A stretch of DNA of 64,000 bases from positions 6,140,501 through 6,204,500 of the forward strand of contig NC_071340.1 in assembly GCF_027744825.2 (NCBI RefSeq), read 5' to 3'. This document shows, one piece after another, positions 13,701-25,818 of the stretch. This DNA is from Synchiropus splendidus. Its lineage: Eukaryota > Chordata > Actinopteri > Syngnathiformes > Callionymidae. Both the position numbers and the translations under genes were made by a program. The notes beneath the pieces are model-generated. The model worked only from the letters and a program-made list of their open reading frames with translations. It searched no databases and was not told the origin of the DNA. Every line of letters begins with the position of its first letter. The stretch's first letter is position 1.

Positions 13701-14526
13701 CAACAAAAAAGATCTGAGCTGCGGGAAAGAATTATGTTCCTACGCTGTGCAAACAATACACATGAATTCAATTACAAAATCATTTCAACTCCTTCAGAGG
13801 TAAATATACACTTCCTTCCTTGAGATAACATCACCCACATGACTTGTTCACCACTGACAATGAATCATGTAGATCGTACTCATTTTCTCAGACGTTTGTT
13901 GAGTGAAAAAAGGCCAAAATGGTGCAACAGGTGCTGCAACGTGTGACAAATCCTCCAAATCTTCTCCAGATGTCCTTTTGTATTCTTCTCCCAGTCTAAA
14001 TTATTTAGCCGGTGTTCATTTCACCTCATCCGCCATTAAGGTATTTCCTTCATTAGCTAGTTAGTGAGCAAATGCGGGGGGTGAAGGGTTATGTTTGTAA
14101 ATGCGCTTATTGGGAAAGCTACTCACTGAGTGGGTCATCCTTGCTCTTGGTCCCATTGACATTTCCATTTGTGTCGATTCTCAGGAAAAACTTCTGGAAG
14201 GAGAACAGCTTCCTCTTCCGTTTGTCCCCTTGAAGGTGATTGTAACTGCGCACATGCCTGCCCTGCGACCCTGCCGTCCGTCCTTGTCTAGACCAAACCA
14301 CTGTCTCGGAAATGTTGAGGGGCAGACGGAAAGTTCGCAGGTTCGAGAGTCGGTCTCTGCAGGGCTGACGGCAGGCTGCCCCAGGTACAGAGAGGGTGAG
14401 CAGGACCAGGGCAAGCAGGAAAGGCACAGACAGAGAGGACCAAAACCAGGAGTGAGCCCCCGACCCAGCCCGGGAGCAGGACGAGGCAGAGGCAGCCTTA
14501 GTCCCTCCAGCAGCCCATAGGATCAT
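4528..14526 (-). CDS. fgf10: fibroblast growth factor 10, complete coding region in 3 exons
   Basis: Join of 14127-14526, 6897-7000 and 4528-4719 on the minus strand: 696 nt, 231 aa plus stop. FGF10 is a secreted heparin-binding ligand of the FGFR2-IIIb receptor that signals from mesenchyme to epithelium in limb, lung and other buds. Residues about 30-52 form a hydrophobic signal segment. The FGF10 hallmark [13 protein letters not shown] begins near residue 89 and opens the beta-trefoil. Exon 3 carries [15 protein letters not shown] and the basic GRKTRRRNT near the C-terminus. N-glycosylation sequons are at NIS 71-73 and NGT 124-126. Human FGF10 is 208 aa; the extra length is in the N-terminal linker. 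The start has A at -3 and is the only Met before the signal segment. Exon phases (1, 0) and the 104-nt middle exon fit FGF10. Teleosts often have fgf10a and fgf10b; which one this is cannot be told here. Confidence 0.95.
5330..5460. repeat. Decayed copy of a widespread fish interspersed repeat
   Basis: The stretch reads like the common teleost repeat that mentions 'ACTGGACAGG.CACCAGT' followed by 'GAGGAAACC.GAGTGCC.GAGGGAAACCC' and 'AACTCCACAGAG'. It lies in fgf10 intron 2. The family name cannot be assigned by eye. Confidence 0.4.
6847..6860. repeat. Short CT microsatellite
   Basis: A run of TC dinucleotides lies just inside fgf10 intron 2, about 40 bases downstream of exon 2 on the coding strand. 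Confidence 0.7.
6897..7000 (-). CDS. fgf10: fgf10 coding exon 2 (trefoil core)
   Basis: A 104-nt exon bounded by acceptor CTCTGGCAG and donor GTGAGT. It encodes [20 protein letters not shown] and then [13 protein letters not shown], the FGF core motif. The size and phase match the conserved middle exon of FGF10. Confidence 0.95.
7519..7534. repeat. TG microsatellite
   Basis: Perfect TG dinucleotide run in fgf10 intron 1. Confidence 0.8.
7778..7824. repeat. Tandem duplication containing a GCAGATCTGC palindrome
   Basis: Two adjacent copies of GTGAAAA(AA)TGTGCAGATCTGCAA, of 22 and 24 bases, each carry the perfect palindrome GCAGATCTGC. The surrounding 300 bases repeat the phrase TGAAAACCTCTC loosely, suggesting a degenerate minisatellite. 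Confidence 0.6.
8899..8918. repeat. Poly-T tract
   Basis: About twenty consecutive T residues. It could be an old poly-A tail on the minus strand, but no retroposed body was recognised beside it. Confidence 0.75.
10282..10300. repeat. AC microsatellite
   Basis: Perfect AC dinucleotide run inside fgf10 intron 1. Confidence 0.8.
14127..14526 (-). CDS. fgf10: fgf10 coding exon 1 (signal peptide and trefoil start)
   Basis: Starts with ATG at 14526-14524 (context ACCATGA) and ends in phase 1 at a GTGAGT donor. It encodes a hydrophobic signal segment ([11 protein letters not shown]), an Arg-rich linker, then [13 protein letters not shown] and [13 protein letters not shown], the beginning of the FGF fold. 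Confidence 0.94.
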
Positions 14527-17500
14527 GGTAGTGTGCTGTGTGGAGGACTAGAGGCAGCCTCAGAGCCTGGGACATGCTGCTGGGGGCGCACAGAAGCTGG
14601 GAGGGCAGGCCCGGAGAGATCTTCCCCCAGCACGGTCCAAATGATGTAGCACCTGTAGCAAATCCTTGGACTGTCTGGCTTATGCTGAAGTTCAACTACA
14701 GCTTATCAAGCCTGTTTCCTCTCCAGCAGGTACTCCTCTGAGCTGACACCAGACCCAGAAAGTGCCCAGTCCAAGAGGTGACCAGTCAGCGGGAAGCAAA
14801 AACGGCACAATTAGAAAAAGAGCGTTGTCCAAAAACAAACCTGGATTCCGCTGGTGTCTGAACAGCTTGAAAAGATGCACTCAGAAGAGGTGCCTACTCA
14901 TCCAATACTTCATATCCAGTGAGACTTTTGGAGTCTCTGTCAGATGGAATCAGAAGCAACATCGTCAATAATCCTGGAGTCTCGTGTTCCCCCGCTCCTC
15001 ATCTCTCCGGCCCGCTCTCCCCCCAAATGATCCCACCTTTTTCAAACACTGAGGTAAGAGTCTGAGTTGGGAGGGGTCAAGAGTCCGATTCCAACCCCCC
15101 AGATAGATCCTGGAAATGAAGGTTCCTGGTGTGATATCTTCACCTGAGGGACTATCAGAGCAAATGACGGTGCGGCGTGTTTAGTTGTTTGACTCAGTTA
15201 GTTAGCCGGTCCCTCCCTCCCCTCACACATATGGGAGCAAGTACAGCTCTGTGTGTGTGAGTGTGTGCGCGCGTGTGTGTAAGTGTGCTCCGATAGCGGG
15301 CTTTATCTCGAGATGCTGCAGGAAAGGAAGAAGTCTGCTCTGCATGCCGGTGCGTGATTACTTCATTTTCCAAATCCATCTTAAACCTTGTCTTGTGTAC
15401 TTTACCAACCAGTCTGCTGGGGTTCTACTTTCTATTTCCGGGTGAAATCAAGATGAAATATAACTATTAAAACAATGAAGGTTTTGAGTTTGGGCAATTT
15501 CCCGCATTTCACTGGACGCCTCTCAGGATTTTTTGCTTGTACTGTAAAGGTATTGCTATCGCTGTTAACGCTATGTTTACGCTGTATACGCTTAACCATC
15601 ACACCTTGGACTCACCCATGCTTACCGACACTCCACTGTGGGCTTTCATTTGTGGGCGTCTCTCCTCATCTTTTGAGTATTTTTTGTTTGATTCTGCAGC
15701 CATTTTTTAATTATTATTTCAAATGTAGAGAAACAATGTTTTGACTGTTGGTGCTTAGAGCCCAGACTTCAGCATCCCATCTTGGTGGGAGGAAAGGACA
15801 GACGGTAAATTATGTAGGAGGACCTGCAAGGAGTTACTATGTAACGTTATAAAAAGATAAGCTCTCCAAAGTACTGTCCGAATGAGTTATCATGACTTCC
15901 TCAGTGATTCAGGGGTCTCAATGAACCTGTCGTCTACGAGGCAAGCATTCTATACTCTGTAAGGCAAAGCACATGGAAGAGGTGAAGAAACATCAATGTG
16001 GACCAGACAACAATTACCAGAATGTGTCATATTTCCTAAGGAACCAAAACATGACTGTACAGTTCACAGGAATGTTTTGGTTCAAAATAATAACCACCTA
16101 GTCTCAAAATAACAAACAAAAATATCCAACAAGTAACATTACATTTCACAAATATTATATGGCATGAAAATAGTAATTTGGGAGAATTTTGGCCTAGACA
16201 TTACATGGTACAACGTGACATTATTTTATTATATTACTATATTATTATATATATTACTATACAATATTTGACTTTTCACTTTCCCAATTTATGAGTTGTA
16301 TTTTTTTTCTTATGCAACTGGGGTTATTATTCACTGTGGGGTGGTAAGAGTTCCTGATGCCGCCCCAGGAGGGAGGATTTGCTCATGTTCTTTGCAGAAT
16401 TGCAGTGCATTGCTCTGATCTCATTAGATGAGATGTGTCATTCCACATTAACATCACTATTTGTCATAAAAACAAAGATTAGAGGGCCATACGCTGACTT
16501 TTTATCAGTTCAGTGTAATAAACTGAAGCTACGCAGGTCGTCTTATCAATTTAGCCTGATCCTCCAGTCTCTAATGCCGGGGTCTGGTCTCTAACACGCT
16601 TTCCCTTAAGTCCCAGTTTTACTGCCTTCTTTAATGTCTGTCAACGATCTATGGCAGAGCAGCAATCTGGTCTTAACTCTGCACTCGGCTCAGCTTTATC
16701 TGCCGTCACAAACACAGCAATCTTATCAGCACTTCCTTTGCGCTGTCTCTTCCCACTGTGATAACAGGAATCACTGTTGAGGACACAGAGTAGAGGGCAG
16801 GAAGAGGGGCTTCATATTGATCTATGCAGCAATAATCTGTTTTCTGTTTTTCTCATCTCATGACATGAGTGCAGGTATGACTGGTATCATCGGAGTGATG
16901 TGGGTACATCGAGTCATCTCACAGATCTGACAGTTTTACCTCCGTTCCAGATATTTCAGACTCACAACGTGTGCTACTTTTTGACGTCGTACTGTATTAG
17001 ACTTTTGAGTTACTACAAACTAGCAGTTGACCAGCTGATAACAATGCCAAGTGCTCCAGGTGTGAAGAGAGGTCGCTAGTGCAAATGCAAAGCCATGAAA
17101 GAGAACTTTCTGTAAAAAAAAAAATCACAATTTTTTTTTTGCCACAAACATTTAAAGATGACACATTCATTTTACTGAAGGATGATCAAAAATATCGTAT
17201 GGTAGGTTGATAAATACTCTTCTGCTCCCTAAATCTAGTTTCTGGGAAGAAGAGTGTGAAGTTAAATCTGCCAGTAGTGAAAAACAACATATTCAAAATT
17301 GCATTGTTTTAGACAGCGTCTCTCCTTCTTGCTGAATTTATGAATTTAAAAAGTGAATTCATCCTAAATCAAGTGGAATGAGATATTGTGGCTAAAAATA
17401 AGGCTTAGCAAACTTGGTAAAGTTGTGAGTTTTTGCAGTGTAGCGAGTCTTTTTGGGAGGAGAGTGCCACTTAAAAAAAAAAAAAAGTAGAATACGACAG

Positions 17501-18749
17501 GATCACTTATGAGGATAAAGAGCGTGGACTCTTCTGTTTGTACATAAACTAGCTCCTACCAGTTCTGGCAAAAGAGCCAAGAACAACACAAGGTCACAGC
17601 TCCTGAGGTTGTCAGTGGAAAATTCCTGATGTTGTCAATGTCAAACAAACACACGGTTGTAATCTTATAATGGCCACCAAACGGCAAAGCATGAATAATT
17701 GACACTTACTCAACAGGAGAGCTGCGACTTCAGTTCACCAGTTTGTGTTCTTTGTGCTCACTAATGTAGTCTTTAGCGGACTCAGAGCAAGGACGGCCGG
17801 CTGACTCGGGGGATCTGAAGGATATCTTCAAATAAGTGATTCTTAACTGTTCATCTTGAGTTTTCTACTGAACGCAATAAAAGTGAGCTTTTTGAGGGTT
17901 TGCAGATGGTGTCATCTGCTTCAGTGTTTCACATTGATCCAAGTTGGAATTTCATTTCTCATTTCCAGATATTAGGCCGAGTATCTCTGATCCCGACCAG
18001 CGGCAGTAGCTTTAAAATACATCATTACCATAAAGTCTGTTAAGTCAGTGGAGAATTGTGGATGACAAACAAGGGGATATGGAATTAGATAATATTCTAG
18101 ATTTTTCTTTACAGTGAACAACCATCACTGTGGATGTCTGCTCTCCAACCTCAACGTAGTTCCAAGCTAGATTGTGGATGCAACAGTTCTTCCCCTGGTC
18201 TCACCTAGTTGTAGTCCTGATGAAGAGTTACACACTATCCAGCGATGCTACTCACACACATGGGACCATTTAGCCAAACAATATCTTTCCAGCACTTTCA
18301 CTGAGGTCAGGTAACTCTGGGAGTCAAAAGGTTCAAACTCATCCTGGACCATCTGAGAGTATCACGACAGGATTTTATCTCAGCTGTGTTCAGGACCAAC
18401 ACTCAAAGCATGTAGACATGGTGACAGGTCTACACATGAAGATCTCATTAACATGAACACACCCACGTGTCAGCACCTGTCGGACATTTGACACGGGCCC
18501 TTATGGCGCCTGAAATCTAAGTGATTTCAATGAATACTCAGGAGACTTATAGGAGCCTTTTTAATTTTCATTTTGATAAAAAGGGCATGGCAGCAGAAAT
18601 CCCCCGAATATGTGGGGTCACTTTCTGAGTAGGAATTATTGGTTTGCTTCTTAACATCAGAAATGAGAAATAGGTTCTCCTCTCAAGCCACTAGTGACAA
18701 ATCATTTAAGGAAAAAAAAATGTTCGCCCCCCAATATCAATATATTAAG
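14527..18749. other. fgf10 upstream region
   Basis: This should hold the fgf10 5' UTR and promoter near 14.5-15.1 kb, but no TATA box or UTR intron can be placed with confidence. A TG-rich stretch is at 15.25 kb and the GATA cluster at 16.5 kb is listed separately. No coding exon is recognised. Confidence 0.5.
16502..16764. promoter_or_regulatory. Cluster of five GATA-type motifs, candidate enhancer
   Basis: WGATAR matches lie at about 16502, 16543, 16695, 16723 (TTATC forms) and 16759 (TGATAA). That is five in roughly 265 bases, where chance gives about one per 500 bases counting both strands. The stretch is free of recognised mobile DNA and about 2 kb upstream of fgf10 exon 1. Enhancer function is inference from motif density only. 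Confidence 0.3.
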
Positions 18750-19050
18750 CCATGGAAGTGAGGATGGGTTGGTTCATCACCCCCACAGCATTCACCACTG
18801 CCTCACTGTCCTCACACAGGTCTGGCCCTACCCTCGCATACTTCTCTGATGCGCCTGACTTCATCATACAGTACCATACTTCCTCTCCAGGAACTCGGTC
18901 ACAGACTCTCTCTAGATGCAGTAAGACAGTCATTCTGACTGACCCTGTACTTGGTTATCAACCTCCTCAGAGCGAACAACGGATCTGTGGTGCTCTTTCT
19001 CTGCATGAAACCACACTGTTGCTCGCTGATGTTGACTGCTCCTATCTGCC
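18750..19050 (-). mobile_element. RTE-type LINE reverse transcriptase fragment
   Basis: On the minus strand 19050 to 18940 encodes ISEQQCGFM.RKSTTDPLFA and ALRRLI.KYR. After a frameshift, 18930 to 18770 encodes ERVCDRVPGEEVWYCMMKSG and EKYARV.DLCEDS. These are the consecutive 'QCGF/STTD' and 'EKAYDRVPRE' blocks of RTE/BovB-like reverse transcriptases common in fish. It covers only about 100 codons, is frameshifted and lacks the YADD box. Confidence 0.75.
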
Positions 19051-20358
19051 TGGACTCTTTCTCACACATTCATGGAGTCAAGGTGTGTGAAATGAACAAA
19101 TCTAAAGAGCAGGTGTAGTGCACTGAAAATAGTTTTGCTCATATTTGTTTGATTATTTCATGTTGTCTCTATTGTTCACTTATTTTATTATTGCACACTA
19201 TTTTAGTTTCCTGTTTCAGATGTACATTTTTGTGTTGTTTTTGAGCGCATGCGCAGTGAAGGTGTGTCCAGGTTGGAAAAAGAGAAATGTGATGCGTTTC
19301 ACCCGACTGCAGATATCTTTTGCTTCAATTACCGCACATTAAAACATTGCAAATCAAGAAGGACGTTGTTTTTTTTGTACATCCACATGATCCAGGAGTG
19401 CAACACAGACCATGCATGTTGATAAAAAGTGTGTTTTGTCATCATCATTAGTCTCATCAAAATAATTTCATAACTCATTTCATCATAATACCAGACAATT
19501 AATGCCCGTCTGGATCATTCTGCAACGCCATGTTATTACAGCCCGCGGTGAAGAACCTCTGGAGACAGTTGGTATTTTCCGTTCATTACTTTTTTCAATA
19601 TGGTTTTATAACGCTCGGTGTATCCCTTAATATTGCATTTTATTACATCTTGCAAGGATGTCAGTGACCATCTGTCAGCTGGATTTTGTACAAACCCCTG
19701 TTAAGTTTTAGCCCACAAACCTTCCCCAGACTGATCTTCACACAAATATATTCAAGTCTATTGTATTGCCGTTTTTTTGGGTGAATATTGAAATCAAAAG
19801 TTTTCTGGTGTTTAAGTCGTGGTTAAGAAATGACCTCCACATCTCGGCATGGGGATGAGCAGCAGCTCTACGCTGAGCTCCTCCATGCGCAGACATTTGG
19901 CAGGTGCTCAAGATACACAGCCTGACTCTCTGGAAGTCATATGTTGATGTTTGGCAAAAGTGCTCCAAGTCACATTGTGACTTCCCTGTAAGACTGTGTT
20001 ACTTGAAAAAAGACATAGGTTGGGGTTAGGCAAGCCATGGGATGGGCTCATTTAGTTCTAACCAAGACAACGTGCCAATTGCTGTTGACAGCTGTGCGTT
20101 TCGGTGACTTTCTGATGGCGCTAAAGAGGAGATCTATTTATATGATTATAAATAGCTATTGGCATCCTAAGAGATTCAGTGACCAGCGTTTCTGAACATC
20201 TCCCCTTGACATCAAATTGCCTGTAGTTCCATCCTGCTGCCAACACACCCACAACACAAACGTCCACATATGACTTTCAGTAGTGAGGATGAGTGGCTCA
20301 AGCCAGGAAAGAACTGCACCTACCATGGAAATAATTGATAAAATTCCTATCCCACATC

Positions 20359-20381
20359 ATCGTCTTCTTCTTCTTCTTCTT
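20359..20381. repeat. CTT microsatellite
   Basis: Run of CTT trinucleotides with one leading imperfect unit. It makes artefactual Leu or Arg runs in overlapping frames. Confidence 0.75.
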
Positions 20382-21942
20382 ATTGTTGTTGCAGCATCAC
20401 TCATCTCTTTTCCTTCTGGTCGAGTAAAAACAAATACATCCAGATATAAAACACAAAATCCAACCACGTCCTTGAAACAACATGCCGTCATTGATTCATT
20501 TGGCTGCTTATATTTGCTATTGTGTTCAAGCATACCGAGTGCTTTACCAAATGTGAGCAAGAAAACACAAATTACAAGGGGAATAAAGTTCTGGCACATT
20601 TGGCGCAGGTTCTTGCGCAAATCTTGATATGCTACAGTCTGTCCTCATCCGTGAAAAGGCTTCTTAAACAACAAAGTTGAAAGAACTAAGAAGTAAATTG
20701 CGTGAAATGCGTGAATCATCTTGCAGACCCTCAAACAAGGCCATTAGCCAGGATAGTAAAGACGCGGAATCCTGGCCAGCAGACTTGACTTTGCTTAATC
20801 CTGGCGGCAGGTGTATCCTGGCAAGAGTCTGCTGTTGTGTATATTATGTATCACGTTGGCCAACACTGCAATGTCGCCTGACTCTTGTCATGTGTCTCTG
20901 ATTTTGCTCGGCCTCATTGTGAGTATATTAGCCCCTCTCTTGCGCACACTGTCATTAAGCAGATGTTTTACAAAGAAACACACCACTCTCCGAGTCACTT
21001 AAACTCAGACCCACATGTGGTCCACCAGTGAATCAAACACACAACTCACAAACAAGCAAAGTGACCTATGGGAACCATGTGTGCGTCTCTGTCTGAGACC
21101 CCTCGGGCCGGCTCTGTGTGTGCCGGGTCAGAAGAGGCCGAGGCTTTAATAAAAGTAACAGGCCTGGTACATGGATGCCAGTCTTGGCGCCCGAGGTCAC
21201 GCTAACTGATGGGGTCCAGATGAAAGTCACAAGACTGGACTTCTTCCAAACGTTTGCTCTGCGGCTCCCAAGACTGTATTTGCAATTTCATTTCACACAT
21301 TCAGTTAAATGAACCAGAACCTTCTAATAATGTTTCTCTAAAATCTGAATGAAGAACAAGAAACCCCTCGGTCCGGTGCAGCCCAGGGGCCAGTAGCAGC
21401 ACTTTGCCATTGATTATCTGGCCCCTCATGAGGTCAAAAGTCAAAAAAGATATCCTTTTTGACCACATTCATGCCTCATTGAAATGCAAGTGTAACCCAT
21501 GAGTTATTTTCAGGCCTTTGAAAATATGTGTGTATTGTTGCATTTTTCCTCCCCCCAAAGATATTTGTCATTATATTGAAATCTTAAATACATTTTCTTA
21601 AATAAGTTTTTTTTTTTTTTTTTGTGTGTGTGGGTGTAATATTTTAGTAAGAAAAAATTTGAAATATTTTCTGGTGTGACGGCAGTCATGGTATATAATG
21701 TGGCCTGCTTTGAAATTGAATTGCCGACCCTCACCTTATCCCGCTCACAAGGTTCATCTCTGTGTGGTTTAAATGTTACGCGTGTGTTAAAGTTTGATTC
21801 ATTTGAGGTGGCTCAACTCTTTGAAAAATGTCCTAAAAAGTCGCCCGTTTTCAGGCTCCAGGACAGGTTCTCCTCTATGTGAACTCACGGAAGTCTTTGT
21901 CTTATTCCTCATATAGTCTACTAACAGCTCTCCTACTGTGCT

Positions 21943-22003
21943 GCTTTTTGAGTACTAGTACTCATATAGTTGTAATATTTGTCTACTAGTGAACTCAAAA
22001 AGC
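21943..22003. repeat. Inverted repeat (hairpin) with an inner 16-bp palindrome
   Basis: GCTTTTTGAG-TACTAGTA at 21943-21960 pairs with TACTAGTGAACTCAAAAAGC at 21984-22003, with a two-base bulge. The left arm also contains the perfect palindrome TGAGTACTAGTACTCA (21949-21964). It could be the end of a miniature transposon or a cruciform-forming site. Confidence 0.6.
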
Positions 22004-24081
22004 TTCCTATTGGCTATTACTGAACCTATCAGAGAGCGGAATTTGGCTATAATCTCCGCCCCACCATTTGCATTAGGCCTCCTAGTAATGCTAGTGCTGG
22101 TTTAGGTTTCATTAGTATTGGTAGTGTCATTATACTTGACATATTGATATATGAAGATTACTAAAACATTCTATGCATTTATATTCAGAAATATTATAAA
22201 TATTACACCGTTATTCACAGCTAAAGACATTGCTGACTGACCATCACTATATAGGAACTATTTACACATAAATGCTTGCACACTGTTGGAGTGCCTAAAG
22301 TCATTTCATACTGCGGTAATAACATATGACATATTGTTTAAAAATAGAAACAAATAAGTTTAAAAAGCAAAAGAAATCAATAGACAATGGAAGTTGTGCC
22401 ACAATGTGCTTTCCATCTTGAATAATGTAGACATATCTTGTAGTGACGTCATTCATGAGGTAATACTGCATTTGCGGTGTTTCTTGGAGACATTATTAGC
22501 ATTTAGCAATATCTGCTGGCAGTGTGTGAGTCAACAGAGTCCTTATTAACACCACTCAGACATGTACATAATACACGTAGAGGGCAAAGATACTGAAATC
22601 ATCAATGAGTGTGTGGCTTGGTGTTGGTGTACACTGTGCCAGTGCTGTTCTTGTTGAAAAGATTTACTGGACTGATATATAAATGGGGCTCTCTGCACCT
22701 GCAGTTTGCAAACGTTATCCACTAGGGCTCAGTTATATAGTCGTTCCTAATTGCCTGACATTGTACAGGAGGTCTCACCTGTGCTAACTTTGGACAACAA
22801 GTGATGAAGTTACGGTACACCTTTCAAAATTCAGGTATCTCTGAATTCAATGCATAACTATGTACGAACATGAACCTTTCAGGTAACAATAAAAGAGAAG
22901 GCGATTTATGGTGATCACCTCTCGACAATGGAGCTGATAAGAAACGCTCCATCATTGGTCCCTTCTTTTTCTTGCTGGTCATCAAACCTGAATATTTCAT
23001 GTCTTCCTGACTGTTGTGTGTGTGTGGGTGTCAGGTAACCGCCAACACAAGGTTGCCGTTTCCTGCAGCGCAATGATCAATAGATGTTTGTCATGTTACC
23101 TGCACCGTCCTGGGGCTTACATCATCCCTCTCAGCATGGAGTGTCGGGTTTAGCGGAGCAGAGGAATTCACTTACAGGTCAGACACTGGATCGACTTGCT
23201 GTCTTCCAACTGCTGTCACTTGAGGTGACGAAAATATCACGCTTAATATTGGAAGTCTGAATTTGTTTGGGATGCAAACGTCCACTTTCCCCAACGTCAA
23301 TTAACGCCATGGGAGGAAGGATGGGTTTTGAATTTCAGAAGTTTCATTTCATACTGAACTAAATTCGGAACATAAAATCATATCAAAATAGTAAGCACAA
23401 TGTGCATTTCAAGGTGTTTATAAATTCTTGTTCTGGCTCAGAAAACAAATCAAATCAAATTCTGACTCACAATGGAGAAAAAAAATGTGAAAGTTACGCA
23501 TGTAATGTGTAAAATAGCGTCCAATTACACTGGGATTCAATGCCAATTTTCACACCAGTCAGTATCTGGTTGGTTTCTGCCAGTCTGCACAAAAATCATC
23601 AGCTGTGCGTGTGGCAGGTCACAAACATTTGCATAGGTGTGACGGTCTTGAGCCCCGTTGGGAACACATAGTCTACATGCATGTGGTTGCTTAGCTGTGT
23701 TTCACAGAAGCAGTTCTGTCAATGACTAATCGTCCAATAGCAGACACCTAGACGCCAGCAACTGTCCGCCATGACTTCCCAATATCCAGCACGGCGATGG
23801 CACGCTCGCTCACAGCTGCAGGCATCTTTTGCATCATGTTGAAAGGACACATGCACGTGTTTTGCAACGGCTTTTCACTGTCCTCAGTCTGAGGAGTGGT
23901 CACGACATAGTCACACTGCTTGTTGTCTGGAAGACACATGTGGCTGACCCTCACATTATTCAAGATAATGTGGCACATTGTGATCACAGAGAACAAAGAC
24001 AAAACAAACCTTCCAAGAGGACTCAAAGAAAATCTTCAGGAGAAAGACAATATGGTATAATATACAATTTGGTTCAATATA

Positions 24082-25818
24082 CTTGTTGATGTTGATAATC
24101 ATTGGGGAAAAAGGTTTGGTTTTCTCTCATAACTTCCAACCACAGGTAACTGATGGTTATAGTGATGGTCCAAGCCTTTTACAAAACTACCACTGTCCCA
24201 CCGTCCCAGCTCCCAAAGAAGTCCACAATCACCACCAGCAGTAATGATTTAGCTCTTTTGATACACTCTCATTTAGTTCATTTTACACACTGCATTATCT
24301 GATATCACACTTGCGTGATCACATGTATGTACACACAGCTCTGGAACACGTCCTCACTGACATCAAACATGGTTATGGAGTCACAGATTTTCATGCACAA
24401 GCGGAACGTCTGTTTAAACATTTGTCATGAAAATGTTATGCATTGTGTGGCACCCACTGATTCTCCACACTACCCTTGTCCGACGACAGTTGTTCCTTGT
24501 GCTGTTCACAGTGGAGCAACATTTGGAGCGTCTCAAGGTGGTGCAAAGCAGAGTTTAGCAAGATGGCCTGTAGGCTGAGTGCCTACTGATGGTGAGCTGG
24601 TTGCCATTTTTGGCTTTAAATTGTGGTTGTCCCCTCCTTCCTAGCTTTTTTTTCCCTAAACTTTATTGAAGAGGTGAGTGACCACGTTTTCTACTCATTG
24701 CCATCTTGCACTTTAATTCTTGTGTATTCAAGTCTCATCTTGTATAACCCTGTTTTCTTGTATTTGTCCGCATTGTTTACTGTAGATATTTACTGTAGAT
24801 ACATTGCAAAATCGCTCAGTAGTGCGTACTACCTAGGCATAGATGGTGAGTTTGAGTGATTTAACAGTACAGTCCATACCTTGCACCTCACTTTACTCAT
24901 GTCCCACCAGGATCATCCCACCAGGCCAGATGGAGCCAGAGAGCAGTTGCAATTTGTGGCTAGTGACAAAAAAGGCTAGCATGTTAAGTCTGCTTGTGTG
25001 AATTTAGTGGAAAAGTGCAGGTGCAAGTCCAGAGATTGGTGGAGCTCTGCTAAATAAATTAAAGTGTTGAGAGCACCAATAGAAGGTGACCTCGTATGTC
25101 CTCGGCCCCCCTATGCGTTCACGTTTGCCTTTCCCACCACCAGATCTTGTCCTCTATTGTCTCAAAGAGTGGTTGTGTGTCACAGTATATAGCTTGTGTC
25201 TGTGTGACTTACTTTATGATGCGTTGTGCGTTGCTGTCGGTTATATTTGTGTCACCGTCAGTCAGTTAGTTCTAATCTTTATAGTCATACTGTGACATCA
25301 TCTGTGGGTGTGTCTTCTTGTTTACAAAATGAGAAAGAAGTAGACAAAGTGATGGAAATTCAATTCCGTCATATATATATTGTTTTCACCATCATTAAAG
25401 TCAGTGCATGCTTAATTGTTGGATGGAAACAAATAGAATACTTCCTCTTTTTTGGGTTCCAATATTCTGTTGAGTGTCTTCCAGGTAATCTTGCTGTTGC
25501 TGTTGTTGTCCTCTAGCTGTTACATGATTTGGTGGATCCAAGCCTGTTGTGATCCAGCTACTTGCTGTGGTGAGTGTCAGCCACCCTCAACCTCCTTGCC
25601 TTGACTCTAATCTAAAGGCAGATGACCTGCTACCTATCTCCCAGTTTGGTTCAATTGTGTTTGATTATGTAGTGATAAACCTTGTTTTATAATAAAATCA
25701 GAAAATGTTATTGCATTTATTTCTCAGTACATAGTGTACACAAACCATCACTCTGACCATCAGTTACCTGTGGTTGGAATTGACGAGAGAAAACAAAACT
25801 TTTATCGACACCAACAAG
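24082..25818. mobile_element. Candidate DNA transposon bounded by diverged inverted repeats
   Basis: The arm at 24082-24168 is inverted at 25745-25818. A 22-base core, 24135-24156 versus 25757-25778, is perfectly complementary. The flanking phrases CTTGTTGATGTTGAT versus ATCGACACCAACAAG and GTTTTCTCTC versus GAGAGAAAAC also pair. The 1.58 kb between the arms shows no transposase I can recognise. No target duplication is evident, so it may instead be two independent insertions of one repeat. Confidence 0.4.

Larger units (their letters stand above)
7001..14126 (-). other. fgf10: fgf10 intron 1
   Basis: This 7.1-kb intron holds several simple repeats, a tandem duplication around 7778-7824, a poly-T tract and a GC-richer segment near 13.5-13.65 kb with two TGATAA motifs. 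No other coding exon is recognisable on either strand. Confidence 0.85.
19051..24081. other. Intergenic DNA, no gene recognised
   Basis: AT-rich DNA with a CTT microsatellite near 20.36 kb, a T-tract at 21.61 kb and the hairpin at 21.95 kb (listed separately). None of the short open frames resembles a known family. Confidence 0.5.
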
